Part shown: positions 1 through 9,010 of the stretch, piece by piece
How positions within the stretch are numbered: the stretch's first letter is position 1
Layout: each line of letters begins with the position of its first letter
The notes under the pieces: model-generated
Seen by the model: only the letters and a program-made list of their open reading frames with translations
What the model was told of the DNA's origin: nothing
Databases searched by the model: none
Translations under genes and position numbers: made by a program
Assembly: GCA_902780505.1 (NCBI GenBank)
Contig: CACZFN010000006.1
Coordinates: 101,557 to 165,556 of the forward strand
From: an uncultured Ruminococcus sp.
GTDB taxonomy: Bacteria > Bacillota > Clostridia > Oscillospirales > Ruminococcaceae
Direction of reading: 5' to 3'
DNA length: 64,000 bases

Positions 1-828
1 ATATATGCGCTTTCCTGCTATTATAATGCATTTGGTGACAGGTTCGCACTTGACCTTGCATATAAGCTTTTTACGGATATTGAGGAAAACACCCTTGATG
101 AATACGGCTACCGTGAAGCGTTTTCAAGGGACTGGCAGCTTATAGACAATGAAGCCTTGAGCGAGAACGGCCTGAAAGCTGATAAGACCATGAATACCGT
201 TTTGCACCTGATAGAGGCTTATACAGAGCTTTTAAAAGCTGACCGCAGTGAAAGGGTAGAGGAACGCCTGCGCTTTTTGCTTTCGCAGATGTCGGATATA
301 ATTTATGACGCCGATACAGACGCGCTGAGGGTGTTCTTTGATGAAAAATTCGGGCTTGTCGGCGATATACATTCCTTTGGCCATGATATCGAAGCTACAT
401 GGCTTACAGACCGCGCCTGCAAGGTGATAGGTGACGCTGCACTTATAGAAAAGTTCAGGCAGATAAATGTCAGGATCGCAAGGAATATACAGAAGCTTGC
501 TATAGATACCGACGGCGCTATGAAAAACGAACGTGAAAATGACAAGATAGACGCTACCCGTGTATGGTGGGTACAGGCTGAAGCTGTAGTGGGATTTATA
601 AATGCTTACCAGAACAGCAACGACGAAGCATTTCTCAAAACCGCTAAGGGCGTTTGGGATTATATCAGGGATAATGTTGTTGATAAGCGTGAGGGCGGCG
701 AGTGGTTTTCGGAACTTGAAGCAGACGGAACACCGCGCGAGTATAAAGAGCAGGTCGGCCCCTGGAAGTGCCCGTACCATAACGGCAGAATGTGCTTAGA
801 GGTAATAGCAAGGGGCGTTGAACTGTAA
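1..828 (+). CDS. Cellobiose 2-epimerase, 5' end missing
   Basis: The frame is open from base 1, so the gene begins outside the window and about 275 C-terminal residues are visible. It belongs to the N-acylglucosamine/cellobiose 2-epimerase (AGE) family, an alpha/alpha-barrel that converts cellobiose to glucosyl-mannose in the cytoplasm. Family signatures seen are KTMNTVLHLIEAYTELL, SFGHDIEATWL (a catalytic-type His), WWVQAEAV, GEWFSELEADG and GPWKCPYHNGRMCLEV. The closest match by memory is Ruminococcus-type cellobiose epimerase. The next gene starts on the base after the stop, so they are co-transcribed. Location beside two GH5 enzymes fits cellulose or mannan breakdown. The distinction from a GlcNAc epimerase rests on motif recall. 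Confidence 0.88.
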   Translation: MYALSCYYNAFGDRFALDLAYKLFTDIEENTLDEYGYREAFSRDWQLIDNEALSENGLKADKTMNTVLHLIEAYTELLKADRSERVEERLRFLLSQMSDIIYDADTDALRVFFDEKFGLVGDIHSFGHDIEATWLTDRACKVIGDAALIEKFRQINVRIARNIQKLAIDTDGAMKNERENDKIDATRVWWVQAEAVVGFINAYQNSNDEAFLKTAKGVWDYIRDNVVDKREGGEWFSELEADGTPREYKEQVGPWKCPYHNGRMCLEVIARGVEL

Positions 829-1524
829 ATGTACAAGTATGAAACACATATGCATACCGCCGAAACAAGCGCCTGCGCTTCCGCAGCGGGTGAGCAGCAG
901 GCGAGGCGATATAAGGAACTCGGCTATGACGGGATCATCATAACAGACCACTTCTTTAACGGCAACTGCCACGAAAGCATTAAAAACTGCAAGGACTGGT
1001 ATAAAAAAGTTGATATGTTCATGTCGGGCTATGAAGCTGCAAAGGCGGAGGGCGACAGGATAGGGCTTAAAGTGTTCTTCGGGCTTGAATACTGCTACTG
1101 CGGCGCAGATCTTCTCACCTATGGCGTGGACAGGGAGTGGCTTTATGCACACCCCGAGGTGATGTCACTGAGCGTTTTTGACTATGCCGGTCTGGTACAT
1201 GATTCGGGCGGTGTGCTCGTTCATGCGCACCCGTTCCGGGAAGCCGGGTACTTAAACGAGATAAGGCTTGTCCCGCATTATGTGGACGGTGTTGAAAGCT
1301 ATAACTGCGGCAATGCAAGCGAGGTCTATAACGAAAGGGCAAAATGGTATGCCGAAAGCTTTGGCTTTGTGCAGACAGGCGGTACTGATAACCATCACCT
1401 CAGTGCAGAGCGTTTAAGCGGGATATACACACAAACGCCGCTTGAAAGCATTGATGATTATGTTCAGGCGATAAAGACAAATAATATAGCGGGGATAATC
1501 TACCCCGAAAAACTAAAAAACTGA
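829..1524 (+). CDS. PHP-domain metal-dependent phosphoesterase
   Basis: A 231-residue PHP-domain protein. N-terminal ETHMHTAE supplies the first metal-binding HxH, followed by DGIIITDHF, then VHAHPFRE and TGGTDNHH near the C-terminus. These are the His/Asp clusters of the trinuclear metal site in histidinol-phosphatase-like PHP proteins. The length fits a single-domain cytoplasmic phosphoesterase. It follows the epimerase with no gap, with AAGGGGCG inside the upstream gene as a possible ribosome site. The substrate cannot be told from sequence; polyphosphatase, nucleotidase or sugar-phosphate roles are all possible in this superfamily. Confidence 0.8.
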   Translation: MYKYETHMHTAETSACASAAGEQQARRYKELGYDGIIITDHFFNGNCHESIKNCKDWYKKVDMFMSGYEAAKAEGDRIGLKVFFGLEYCYCGADLLTYGVDREWLYAHPEVMSLSVFDYAGLVHDSGGVLVHAHPFREAGYLNEIRLVPHYVDGVESYNCGNASEVYNERAKWYAESFGFVQTGGTDNHHLSAERLSGIYTQTPLESIDDYVQAIKTNNIAGIIYPEKLKN

Positions 1525-1539
1525 AAGGAATGACAGCAA

Positions 1540-2775
1540 ATGACATTTAAGAAAACTTTTGCATTAGTGACCGCCCTTGTGATAGGTGCGGGAATAATGA
1601 CAGCCTGCGGAGATTCGGCATCATCGGACAGTGCGGGTGACAGTGCTTCAAAAACTGAAAGCGCGGATCAGAATAACGGAGGCGACAGCAGCGCTGATGA
1701 AGCGGCACCTAAGGACGATACTATCCACGATATGCGTGATATAACTGCGTGGGATATGGTAAAGGAAATGAAAACCGGCTGGAACCTCGGCAACACCCTT
1801 GATGCGACGGGCGGTGACGGTCTGGGCGCAGAAACATCATGGGGAAACCCTGAAACCACCAAACTTATGATAGATGCAGTCAAGGACGCAGGCTTTAATG
1901 TGTTAAGGGTGCCTGTTTCGTGGGGAACACATATGTCTGATGATTATACAGTCGACAGCGCATGGATGAACAGGGTAAGGGAAGTGGTCGACTACGGTAT
2001 TGATAACGGTATGTATGTTATACTCAACACCCACCACGAGGAATGGTATTTCCCGAACAACGAGAATAAAGAGCAGGATATGGAACAGCTCAAAGCGCTC
2101 TGGTCACAGATAGCTGAGGAGTTCAAGGGCTATGATGAGCACCTTATCTTTGAGGGACTGAACGAACCCCGTCTGCGCGGAACAGGCAAGGAATGGACAG
2201 GCGGCGACCAGGAATCAAGGGACGTTGTAAATGAATACGAGCAGGTGTTCTATGATACAGTACGTGCATCAGGCGGCAATAACGATAAGCGCTGCCTTAT
2301 GATAACCCCATATGCTGCTTCAAGCGATCCTAACTGTATGAAAGCGCTTAAACTGCCGGATGAAAATGATGACCACCTTATAATCTCGGTACACGCTTAT
2401 CTGCCTTATTCCTTTGCACTTGATACAAAGGGCACAGATCAGTTTGACGCGGGCAGTGACGGTGGTGTTATTGACAGCTTCTTCTCAAATCTTGACAGCA
2501 TATTCCTTTCAAAGAATATTCCCGTTATAGTTGGCGAGTACGGCAGTGTAAACAAGGATTTCAATGTCGATGAACGTGTAGAATGTGTCAGCTACTACCT
2601 TAACAAGGCCGAGGAATACGGCGTGCCATGTGTTTGGTGGGATAATAATGCATTTGTTTCAAACGGCGAGAACTTCGGGCTTTTACAGCGTACTGATGTG
2701 CTGACTGATGACTTTTCAAATGTATGGGAGCCTCAGGAGGTCGTTGATGCGATAATGGCGGTCTATAATGATTAA
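1540..2775 (+). CDS. GH5 endoglucanase, surface lipoprotein
   Basis: A 411-residue lipoprotein with a signal peptide ending in the lipobox MTAC (Cys23), then a Ser/Asp/Glu-rich linker to about residue 65, then a GH5 TIM barrel. It hydrolyses beta-1,4-glucan or a related hemicellulose by retention. The opening motif GWNLGNTLDA, the acid/base Glu209 in LNEPR and the nucleophile Glu333 in GEYG are all present, so it should be active. The GWNLGNT/TTK style resembles subfamily GH5_4, but this was not tested. No dockerin or binding module is present, so it is membrane-anchored instead of cellulosomal. An AAAGGA site precedes the ATG; radC overlaps its stop by 8 bases. Confidence 0.9.
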   Translation: MTFKKTFALVTALVIGAGIMTACGDSASSDSAGDSASKTESADQNNGGDSSADEAAPKDDTIHDMRDITAWDMVKEMKTGWNLGNTLDATGGDGLGAETSWGNPETTKLMIDAVKDAGFNVLRVPVSWGTHMSDDYTVDSAWMNRVREVVDYGIDNGMYVILNTHHEEWYFPNNENKEQDMEQLKALWSQIAEEFKGYDEHLIFEGLNEPRLRGTGKEWTGGDQESRDVVNEYEQVFYDTVRASGGNNDKRCLMITPYAASSDPNCMKALKLPDENDDHLIISVHAYLPYSFALDTKGTDQFDAGSDGGVIDSFFSNLDSIFLSKNIPVIVGEYGSVNKDFNVDERVECVSYYLNKAEEYGVPCVWWDNNAFVSNGENFGLLQRTDVLTDDFSNVWEPQEVVDAIMAVYND

Positions 2776-3556
2776 GAATTTTGATAAGAACGCTCAGGAT
2801 ATCCTTGACCGCCTTACAAAGGAACTTGAAGACGATACGCCCCGAAAAGATGCCCAAAAGCGACGTAAAGACGGGGAGGTCAATCTTCATGACGGGCATA
2901 GAGAACGTTTAAGGGAACGTTTTGCCGAAAACCTTGACTTCAATGGCTTTTCCGAGCACGAGGTGCTTGAGCTGATGCTGTTTTATGCATTGCCGCGTGT
3001 CGATACAAACGAACTTTCACATACACTTGTCAATAATTTCGGCGGCTTGTTCGGGGTGCTAAACGCCCCGCTTACCGAGCTTAGTGCCGTAAGCGGGCTT
3101 GGCAGGAAAAGTGCGCTTTTTATCAAGCTTATCATGCGTATGTGCGTGGAGTATAATATATCACTTCAGCATGGCATAAACGTAAATAATTATGAAAAGC
3201 TCTGTTCTTATGTCAGGTATCAGTTTTCGTATGAAAAGGAAGAATGTGCAAAGCTTTTCTGCGTTGACAAGGGCGGCGACCTTTCAGTGCCGTTTGAGAT
3301 AGGCAGGGGGCTTGCGCATAAAACGCATATCGACCTTAGAAAAACAATGCTTGTAATAACAAATACAGGCGTGCAGTCGATAGTTGTGGCACATAACCAT
3401 ATCTCGGGGCTTCCCGAACCGTCTAAGGAGGATATCGTAATAACAAGGCGGCTTCGTCAGATGATAGAACCGATAGGCGTTACACTTCTTGACCACCTTG
3501 TCGTGACAGACAGCGGTATCGTATCAATGCGTGAACGCGGAATGATGGATATTTAG
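2768..3556 (+). CDS. radC: RadC/JAB-domain protein
   Basis: A 262-residue RadC-family protein. An N-terminal charged stretch leads into a helix-hairpin-helix-like region (LSAVSGLGRKSALFIKL), followed by the JAB/MPN domain with the metal site VVAHNHISGLPEPSKEDI, which holds the HxH...S..D pattern. RadC proteins are widespread; the original repair function is disputed, and some act as metal-dependent proteases. The start ATG lies within the end of the GH5 gene, an 8-base overlap, so translation is probably coupled. A strong hairpin terminator follows the stop. Confidence 0.9.
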   Translation: MIKNFDKNAQDILDRLTKELEDDTPRKDAQKRRKDGEVNLHDGHRERLRERFAENLDFNGFSEHEVLELMLFYALPRVDTNELSHTLVNNFGGLFGVLNAPLTELSAVSGLGRKSALFIKLIMRMCVEYNISLQHGINVNNYEKLCSYVRYQFSYEKEECAKLFCVDKGGDLSVPFEIGRGLAHKTHIDLRKTMLVITNTGVQSIVVAHNHISGLPEPSKEDIVITRRLRQMIEPIGVTLLDHLVVTDSGIVSMRERGMMDI

Positions 3557-3564
3557 TAAACATA

Positions 3565-3600
3565 AAGACTCTCTATATCTTTGGTATAGAGAGTCTTATT
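3565..3600. terminator. Bidirectional rho-independent terminator
   Basis: A perfect 13-bp stem (AAGACTCTCTATA, 3565-3577, with TATAGAGAGTCTT, 3585-3597) and a 7-base loop. It lies between radC (+) and glgX (-), which converge, and can serve both strands. Confidence 0.9.
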
Positions 3601-3629
3601 ATTTTTATGGTGTGCCGCAGGCTGCTGAG

Positions 3630-5699
3630 CTATTCAAGTACAAGCACCATAGCACTCCTCGGTGCAAGGGTAAATGTGTTGCCGCGCCTGTTAAGCATAG
3701 CATCAAGCAAGGCGCCCTTTTCGTATGGTACACCTGTGTAGAACCTTGCCTGCCAGCTATAACCCATAAGTTCGGGTGCTGTTACATCAACGGTTTCCCA
3801 GTAGGTATTGAACGCAAGGTATACTGCATCGTCACTGCCGTCCTTTTTCTTACCTGAATACATTATGCCGATAACGTGGTCACTGTCGCTGAGGGTGCCG
3901 TTCCATGCGGCGCCGTGGTGGTATGTTATGTTTTCAAAACCGAGCGATATGGGCTGAGTGTTCTTTCGTATTATCCTGTGCTTTTTACGAAGCGCCAGGA
4001 GGTCTTTTACATATTCAAATATCTCTCCGTACCTTTTGAGCCTTTCCCAGTCAAGCCATGAGGTTTCGTTATCCTGACAGTACGCATTGTTGTTGCCGGA
4101 CTGCGTTTTGCACATTTCGTCCCCCGCAGGGAACATGACCGCCCCGCGTGAAAGCATAAGTGCGGTAAATGCGTTTTTTATAAGGCGCAGGCGCAGGCCG
4201 TTTATTTCTTTATCGTCTGTTTCACCCTCTGCACCGCAGTTCCAGCTGTAATTATCATCAGAGCCGTCAGTGTTGTTCCAGCCGTTTTTCTCATTGTGCT
4301 TTTCGTTATAAGAATAAAGGTCATACAGCGTGAACCCGTCGTGGCAGGTCAGGAAGTTTACAGATGCATTGTACCCCCTTATACGCGGATCATAAATATC
4401 CTCACTGCCCGTTATGCGGTTTACTGCCGCCTGTGCCATGCCGCTGTCGCCCTTCAGGAACCTGCGAAGATCGTCCCGGAACCGCCCGTTCCATTCCGCC
4501 CACCTGTTCCATGACGGGAACGAACCCACCTGATAAAGCCCGCCTGCGTCCCAGGCTTCTGCTATAAGCTTTACACGGCTCAGTATCGGATCAAACGCAA
4601 GTGTTTTAAGAAGCGGCGGGTTCGGCATAGGTGAACCGTCCTCGTTCCTGCCGAGAATAGTTGCAAGGTCAAAGCGGAAGCCGTCCACCCGGTATTCAAC
4701 CACCCAGTATCTGAGGCAGTCTACAATAAACTGCTGAACTATCGGGTGGTTACAGTTCACGGTATTGCCGCAGCCTGAGAAATTATAGTAGTGTCCGTCC
4801 GGTGTGAGCATATAGTAAACACTGTTGTCAAGTCCCTTGAACGAGAATGCCGAGCCATGCTCGTCCCCCTCGGAGGTGTGGTTGAATACCACATCAAGAA
4901 ATACAAGTATCTTGTTTTCGTGAAGCGTTCGTATAAGCATTTTCAGCTCGTCGCCCTCGCGGTTATATTCAACTGCCGAAGCATAGCTTGTGTTCGGTGC
5001 AAAGAATGCCGTAGGACTGTAACCCCAGTAATTGAGCAGCTGCTGCCCGTCAACCACTCTTGCGCTTTCAAGCTCGTCAAATTCAAAAATCGGCATAAGC
5101 TCAACAGCGTTTATGCCGAGCTTTTTAAGGTAAGGTATCTTTTCTATTACCCCGGCAAATGTCCCCCGCGCCGCCACGCCAGAGGAACTGTCCATAGTAA
5201 ACCCGCGGACGTGCAGCTCGTAGATAACAAGGTCCTGAAATTTTATATCGGGCTGCCTGCAGTCGCCCCAGTCAAAAAGGTCAGCGTGTACCCTTGCGTG
5301 GTAACTGCCGTCACCCTTAGCCTTTTTGCCCCATACGCTCTGCCCTGTTACAGCTTTGGCGTATATGTCAAGAACGTTTCGGTTCTTGTCAAATATAAGC
5401 CCTTTTTCAGGTTCGTAAGGGCCGTCTAAACGGTAGCAGTATTCAAAATCGTAGATATCAAGCCCGAATATCATAATAGACCATGTATTGCCTATCCTGA
5501 AAGAATCGGGGATAGGTATAACTGCGTAGGGCTTTTGTTCAGTCCTTTTGAAAAGTGCCACCGAGCAGGCAGTCGCATTCTGCGAATGTACAGTAAAATT
5601 CACAGCGTTTTCGAGTGCCGTTGCACCGTTTAGTTCATAAAAGCCCGGGCGTACATCAAAGCCCTTGATCTTTCTTGTGGGGAGTAGGTTTTGTTTCAT
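3630..5699 (-). CDS. glgX: Glycogen debranching enzyme (GH13, GlgX/isoamylase type)
   Basis: A 689-residue cytoplasmic enzyme that hydrolyses alpha-1,6 branches of glycogen. Residues 1-120 look like a CBM48 N-terminal domain; the GH13 barrel follows with FLDVVFNHT, the nucleophile Asp in DGFRFDLATIL, the acid Glu in AEAWDAG and the third Asp in LTCHDGF. The GSFPSWNRWAEWNGRFRDD segment is typical of GlgX and isoamylases. The start is placed at ATG 5699, 7 bases after GCAGGTG; an in-frame GTG three codons upstream would leave no ribosome site. It overlaps the 3' end of the upstream gene by 44 bases. Confidence 0.92.
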   Translation of the reverse strand: MKQNLLPTRKIKGFDVRPGFYELNGATALENAVNFTVHSQNATACSVALFKRTEQKPYAVIPIPDSFRIGNTWSIMIFGLDIYDFEYCYRLDGPYEPEKGLIFDKNRNVLDIYAKAVTGQSVWGKKAKGDGSYHARVHADLFDWGDCRQPDIKFQDLVIYELHVRGFTMDSSSGVAARGTFAGVIEKIPYLKKLGINAVELMPIFEFDELESARVVDGQQLLNYWGYSPTAFFAPNTSYASAVEYNREGDELKMLIRTLHENKILVFLDVVFNHTSEGDEHGSAFSFKGLDNSVYYMLTPDGHYYNFSGCGNTVNCNHPIVQQFIVDCLRYWVVEYRVDGFRFDLATILGRNEDGSPMPNPPLLKTLAFDPILSRVKLIAEAWDAGGLYQVGSFPSWNRWAEWNGRFRDDLRRFLKGDSGMAQAAVNRITGSEDIYDPRIRGYNASVNFLTCHDGFTLYDLYSYNEKHNEKNGWNNTDGSDDNYSWNCGAEGETDDKEINGLRLRLIKNAFTALMLSRGAVMFPAGDEMCKTQSGNNNAYCQDNETSWLDWERLKRYGEIFEYVKDLLALRKKHRIIRKNTQPISLGFENITYHHGAAWNGTLSDSDHVIGIMYSGKKKDGSDDAVYLAFNTYWETVDVTAPELMGYSWQARFYTGVPYEKGALLDAMLNRRGNTFTLAPRSAMVLVLE

Positions 5700-6489
5700 A
5701 TTGATCACCTGCCGCTATCCTGTCGTTTATTTCAGCGTATCGTTTCAGCCGTTTTTCAAAAGCATCAAGCTTTGTCCTGCTGCGAGTTTTTATCAGTGCC
5801 AAAAAGTATTTGCGAAGATCCTCGACTACATATTTAACATCAAAGGCCGCAGTTATGGAAACGCTCAGTTCCCTTGCCTTTTTGCCGGTAAGCCCGAAAA
5901 GGTTTATTATAACGATAGAATCGTCGCCGCATATCCTGTAAAGGTCATCATAAAACCCCTGTGAGAAAACCGATGAATGTATCTTTTCAGCCACGAATAT
6001 ATCCACAAATACAAGGCTGTAGCTGTCGGGAGCCGCTTCCTTTACAAACATAAAAGCATCATCATTTATAAGCTCAAAACGTTCTTTCATTCTGTCACTG
6101 ATAAAATACTTATCTGCTATTTCAATAAGTGTTTTTGAATATTCCACACCTGTCACCCGGCAGCTTTTGTATCTGTTTATAAGAAACCTCGGCACAGTGC
6201 ACCCCGCACAGCCGAGCACGAGTGCCTTGTCTATCGGGGTAAGCTTAAAGAAGCAGTCAGCTATCCTCTGTGCGCAGGGGTAAAGCGGCTGAAAAACCTG
6301 CCTGTCACTTAAAAATACCGAGGAATAAAGATAACTGCCGCCGTTTTCAAATTCTATTCTTCTTATGTTGTTTTTGGGGCAAAACGGGTAGCGGTAGTCT
6401 GCGACTATATATTTTACACCGCTGCCTGTTTCATGGTCTTCAAAGCTTTCAAGCAGGTATCTGTTTTCTATCCCGTCAAGTATTCCCAT
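5656..6489 (-). CDS. Spermidine-synthase-fold methyltransferase-like protein
   Basis: A 277-residue protein with a Rossmann fold of the spermidine synthase/SAM-methyltransferase type. The glycine-rich nucleotide loop ALVLGCAGCTVPRFL (about residues 95-110) and the acidic end of strand 2 in VTGVEYSK are clear, as is the SLVFVDIF strand. The polyamine-synthase gatekeeper motif is not obvious, so calling it SpeE is unsafe. It overlaps glgX by 44 bases on the same strand, which suggests coupled expression. A GGGAG ribosome site lies 7-8 bases before the ATG. Confidence 0.7.
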   Translation of the reverse strand: MGILDGIENRYLLESFEDHETGSGVKYIVADYRYPFCPKNNIRRIEFENGGSYLYSSVFLSDRQVFQPLYPCAQRIADCFFKLTPIDKALVLGCAGCTVPRFLINRYKSCRVTGVEYSKTLIEIADKYFISDRMKERFELINDDAFMFVKEAAPDSYSLVFVDIFVAEKIHSSVFSQGFYDDLYRICGDDSIVIINLFGLTGKKARELSVSITAAFDVKYVVEDLRKYFLALIKTRSRTKLDAFEKRLKRYAEINDRIAAGDQYETKPTPHKKDQGL

Positions 6490-6503
6490 ATTGCTCCCTT
6501 ACT

Positions 6504-6530
6504 AAAAACGGGCGGTCAACCGTCGCCCGT
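6504..6530 (-). terminator. Terminator after the YegP-like gene
   Basis: On the minus strand a 7-bp GC stem (ACGGGCG with CGCCCGT) is followed by a T-run at 6504-6508. It separates the YegP-like gene from the spermidine-synthase-like gene. Confidence 0.75.
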
Positions 6531-6539
6531 AATTTTATC

Positions 6540-6920
6540 TTACTTGTCCTCCGGTTCAATCACAGGAGCTTCAACCACGTTTTTCTTTACGCTTTCAATA
6601 CCGTTCTTGCAGGCGGCCTTTGTTGTGTAGCCCTCACTTGTGGCTATCACCTGACCGTTTGTGGCTTTAAGCCTGAAACGTGTTTCGCCCTTTTTGTCGG
6701 TATATATCTCAAACTTCGGGCACTTCTGTGCTTCAAAGCCTTCAGCCGTCTGGTCTTCTATATTGGCAGCAGGTGCGTTTTTCGCTACACTTGCACAGCC
6801 GTTCTTAGCTGATGAAAGTGTTGTGAAAACCTCACCGCCTATAGCGATAACTTCACCGTTGCCTGCTTTAAGTGACCATGTAAAGCCTGTATTTGTCTTT
6901 TTAACAACGAATTTTCCCAT
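6540..6920 (-). CDS. YegP-like (DUF1508) tandem-repeat protein
   Basis: A 126-residue protein with two copies of the DUF1508 fold, about residues 1-50 and 65-115. Each repeat has the pattern K-F-x(3)...W/R-x-LKA-x-NG-x-VIA...T..A.C.NGI/CASV, seen as SLKAGNGEVIAIGGEVF and RLKATNGQVIATSEGY. DUF1508 proteins are small, soluble and of unknown function. It stands as its own unit between a consensus promoter and a terminator. An AGGCAGGT ribosome site precedes the ATG. Confidence 0.88.
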   Translation of the reverse strand: MGKFVVKKTNTGFTWSLKAGNGEVIAIGGEVFTTLSSAKNGCASVAKNAPAANIEDQTAEGFEAQKCPKFEIYTDKKGETRFRLKATNGQVIATSEGYTTKAACKNGIESVKKNVVEAPVIEPEDK

Positions 6921-6959
6921 TATAATGACCTGCCTTTCATTTTAAAAGTCTGTAAGTAC

Positions 6960-6988
6960 ATTATAATATACTTTATAAGATTTGTCAA
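6960..6988 (-). promoter_or_regulatory. Sigma-A promoter of the YegP-like gene
   Basis: Read on the minus strand: TTGACA (6983-6988), a 17-bp spacer, TATAAT (6960-6965). Both hexamers are perfect consensus, about 40 bases before the start codon. Confidence 0.88.
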
Positions 6989-7046
6989 TAATTTTTGCAC
7001 TTAGCAGAAAAATTTTATATGTGTTACCCAAACATCTGCCGGATCA

Positions 7047-8930
7047 TCACTGTACGGTTTCTGCACTTATACCTTTTTCTGCCATATATTCCCTTATAAG
7101 CCTTGTAAAATCTTCGCCGTACTTCTGGCATTTGGCTTCCCCGACACCTGAAACATTCAGAAATTCCTGCACGTTCTGCGGAAGCTTTGCGCACATATCC
7201 CGAAGTGAGGAATCGCTGAATATTATGTAAGCCGGCATTTTTTCTTCCTGAGCCTTCTGATTTCTGAGGCTTCTCAGCCGCCAGAAAAGTTCGGGGCGTG
7301 CAGATTTTTCGGCGCTGTTATTAGATGAAGCGGATTTTGCGCCTGACTTTTTATTGGCAGATGCACCTTTTCTGGGCACTTTCATGGTGACACTTATCCT
7401 GTCTATCAGTATACTGCGTGCTTTTTGTGTCAGCACAAGCGTGTGGAATTCGTCACGGCTCAGGTACCCCTCCCCTTCAAGGAATCGTATCACCTGCTTT
7501 ATGTATACAGCAGTCGAATCCTTCATTATCCCGTAGGTGGAAAGTGTATCAAGCTTAAAGGTGTTTATTTTCGGATCGTTTCCGCCTTTGAGTATAGAAG
7601 ATACCACGCCCTCGCCAAAAGAAAGCCGTCTTTCCGCAAGTCTGTAAACACAGGAAAGTATCTTCTGTGCATCAATGGTAATGTCCTTGTCAACAAAATC
7701 GCCCGTACAGTTTGAACACCCGCAGACACCGTCCCTGTTGCATAAGCGCGGCGATCTGTCCCCGAAGTAATCAAGCATGAATCCTCTGAGGCAGGATGTA
7801 GTTGTGCAGTACCTCGTCATCATCATAAGACGCTCTGTCTGCCCTTTTACTATAAGCTCGCGTTCGTTTTCATCAAGGGTGTCATTTTCGTCACTGTGTT
7901 CTATCAGGAACCTGTTCGTTCTGACGTCCTGTCCGCTGTAGAGTATTATACATTCCCCGTTTGAGCCGTCACGTCCGCATCTGCCTGCCTCCTGATAATA
8001 GCTTTCTATATCCTTTGGCATATTGTAGTGCACCACAAAGCTTACGTTTGATTTGTCGATACCCATCCCAAAAGCGTTTGTGGCCACCATTATCTTTTTT
8101 CTGTCATATATGAAATCGTCCTGGTTTATGCGCCTTTCTTCATCATCAAGGCCCGCGTGGTAGCGTGTCGCACTGAACCCCTTTTCGCAAAGCCTTGCGC
8201 ATACCTCCTCAACGCCCTTTCTTGCAAGGCAGTAAACTATCCCGCTTTTGTCCTCGTTTCTTTGAAGTATCTCGCACAGCGAGTGGAACTTATCATCAGG
8301 GTGCATAACGCCGAAGTAGAGGTTTTTTCTGTCAAACCCCGTTACTTCAAGATAAGGAGAGCGAAGTGACAGCATATTTATTATGTCTTCTCTTACCCTT
8401 TTTGTGGCTGTCGCGGTAAACGCCGAAACCACCGGCCTGCGTGGAAGTGATGATATGAATTCGGCTATCCTCAGATAAGACGGCCTGAAATCCTGCCCCC
8501 ATTGTGAAACACAGTGGGCTTCGTCTATCGTTACCATCGAGATATCCGAATTTTGTGCAAAGTGCAGGAATGCGGGTGTCAGCAGGCGTTCCGGCGCACA
8601 GTATATAAGCCTGAAAGCGCCGCGCCGGGCAAGTGAGAGCGCTTTTGTATACTGTTCGGGTGTGAGCGAACTGTTAAGATATGCCGCCCTGACACCACAG
8701 TGAATAAGGGCGTTGACCTGATCTTTCATAAGTGATATAAGCGGGGAAACGACTATAGTTATACCTTCAAACATAAGTGCAGGCACCTGGTAGCATATGC
8801 TTTTGCCCGCACCTGTCGGCATTATTCCCAGACTATCCTGACATGAAAGAATGGCATCTATTATGCCCTCCTGCCCGTCACGGAACTGTTTATGCCCGAA
8901 ATACTGCTCTAAAACCGAAAGCTTATCCAT
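7047..8930 (-). CDS. recQ: ATP-dependent DNA helicase RecQ
   Basis: A 627-residue 3'-5' DNA helicase for recombination and fork repair. Motif 0 FGHKQFRDGQ, Walker A MPTGAGKSICYQ, Walker B/motif II TIDEAHCVSQWG and motif VI QEAGRCGRDG are intact. The RecQ-specific zinc cysteines (about residues 365-400) and a C-terminal HRDC-like domain follow a Ser/Lys-rich linker. The ATG at 8930 is chosen because the family begins close to motif 0; ATG 8945 is an alternative. A longer frame reaching 9014 runs through the terminator of the upstream GH5 gene and is rejected. Ribosome site is weak (GGGATC). Confidence 0.93.
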   Translation of the reverse strand: MDKLSVLEQYFGHKQFRDGQEGIIDAILSCQDSLGIMPTGAGKSICYQVPALMFEGITIVVSPLISLMKDQVNALIHCGVRAAYLNSSLTPEQYTKALSLARRGAFRLIYCAPERLLTPAFLHFAQNSDISMVTIDEAHCVSQWGQDFRPSYLRIAEFISSLPRRPVVSAFTATATKRVREDIINMLSLRSPYLEVTGFDRKNLYFGVMHPDDKFHSLCEILQRNEDKSGIVYCLARKGVEEVCARLCEKGFSATRYHAGLDDEERRINQDDFIYDRKKIMVATNAFGMGIDKSNVSFVVHYNMPKDIESYYQEAGRCGRDGSNGECIILYSGQDVRTNRFLIEHSDENDTLDENERELIVKGQTERLMMMTRYCTTTSCLRGFMLDYFGDRSPRLCNRDGVCGCSNCTGDFVDKDITIDAQKILSCVYRLAERRLSFGEGVVSSILKGGNDPKINTFKLDTLSTYGIMKDSTAVYIKQVIRFLEGEGYLSRDEFHTLVLTQKARSILIDRISVTMKVPRKGASANKKSGAKSASSNNSAEKSARPELFWRLRSLRNQKAQEEKMPAYIIFSDSSLRDMCAKLPQNVQEFLNVSGVGEAKCQKYGEDFTRLIREYMAEKGISAETVQ

Positions 8931-8963
8931 TTTATCAGATCCCATTTCTACACAAAATATCCA

Positions 8964-9002
8964 TGCCGCCGACGCTGCGGGCTGACTGCCGTGTCGGCGG
9001 CA
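8964..9002 (-). terminator. Terminator of the GH5-dockerin gene
   Basis: A perfect 10-bp GC-rich stem, TGCCGCCGAC (8964-8973) with GTCGGCGGCA (8993-9002), 19-base loop. On the minus strand it lies 9 bases after the GH5-dockerin stop and is followed by a short AT/T-rich stretch. Confidence 0.7.
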
Positions 9003-9010
9003 TAGGTAAA

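Noticed and set aside
5656-6489. Spermidine synthase (SpeE)
   Set aside because: Fold is right but polyamine-site motifs were not clear, so only the fold is claimed.
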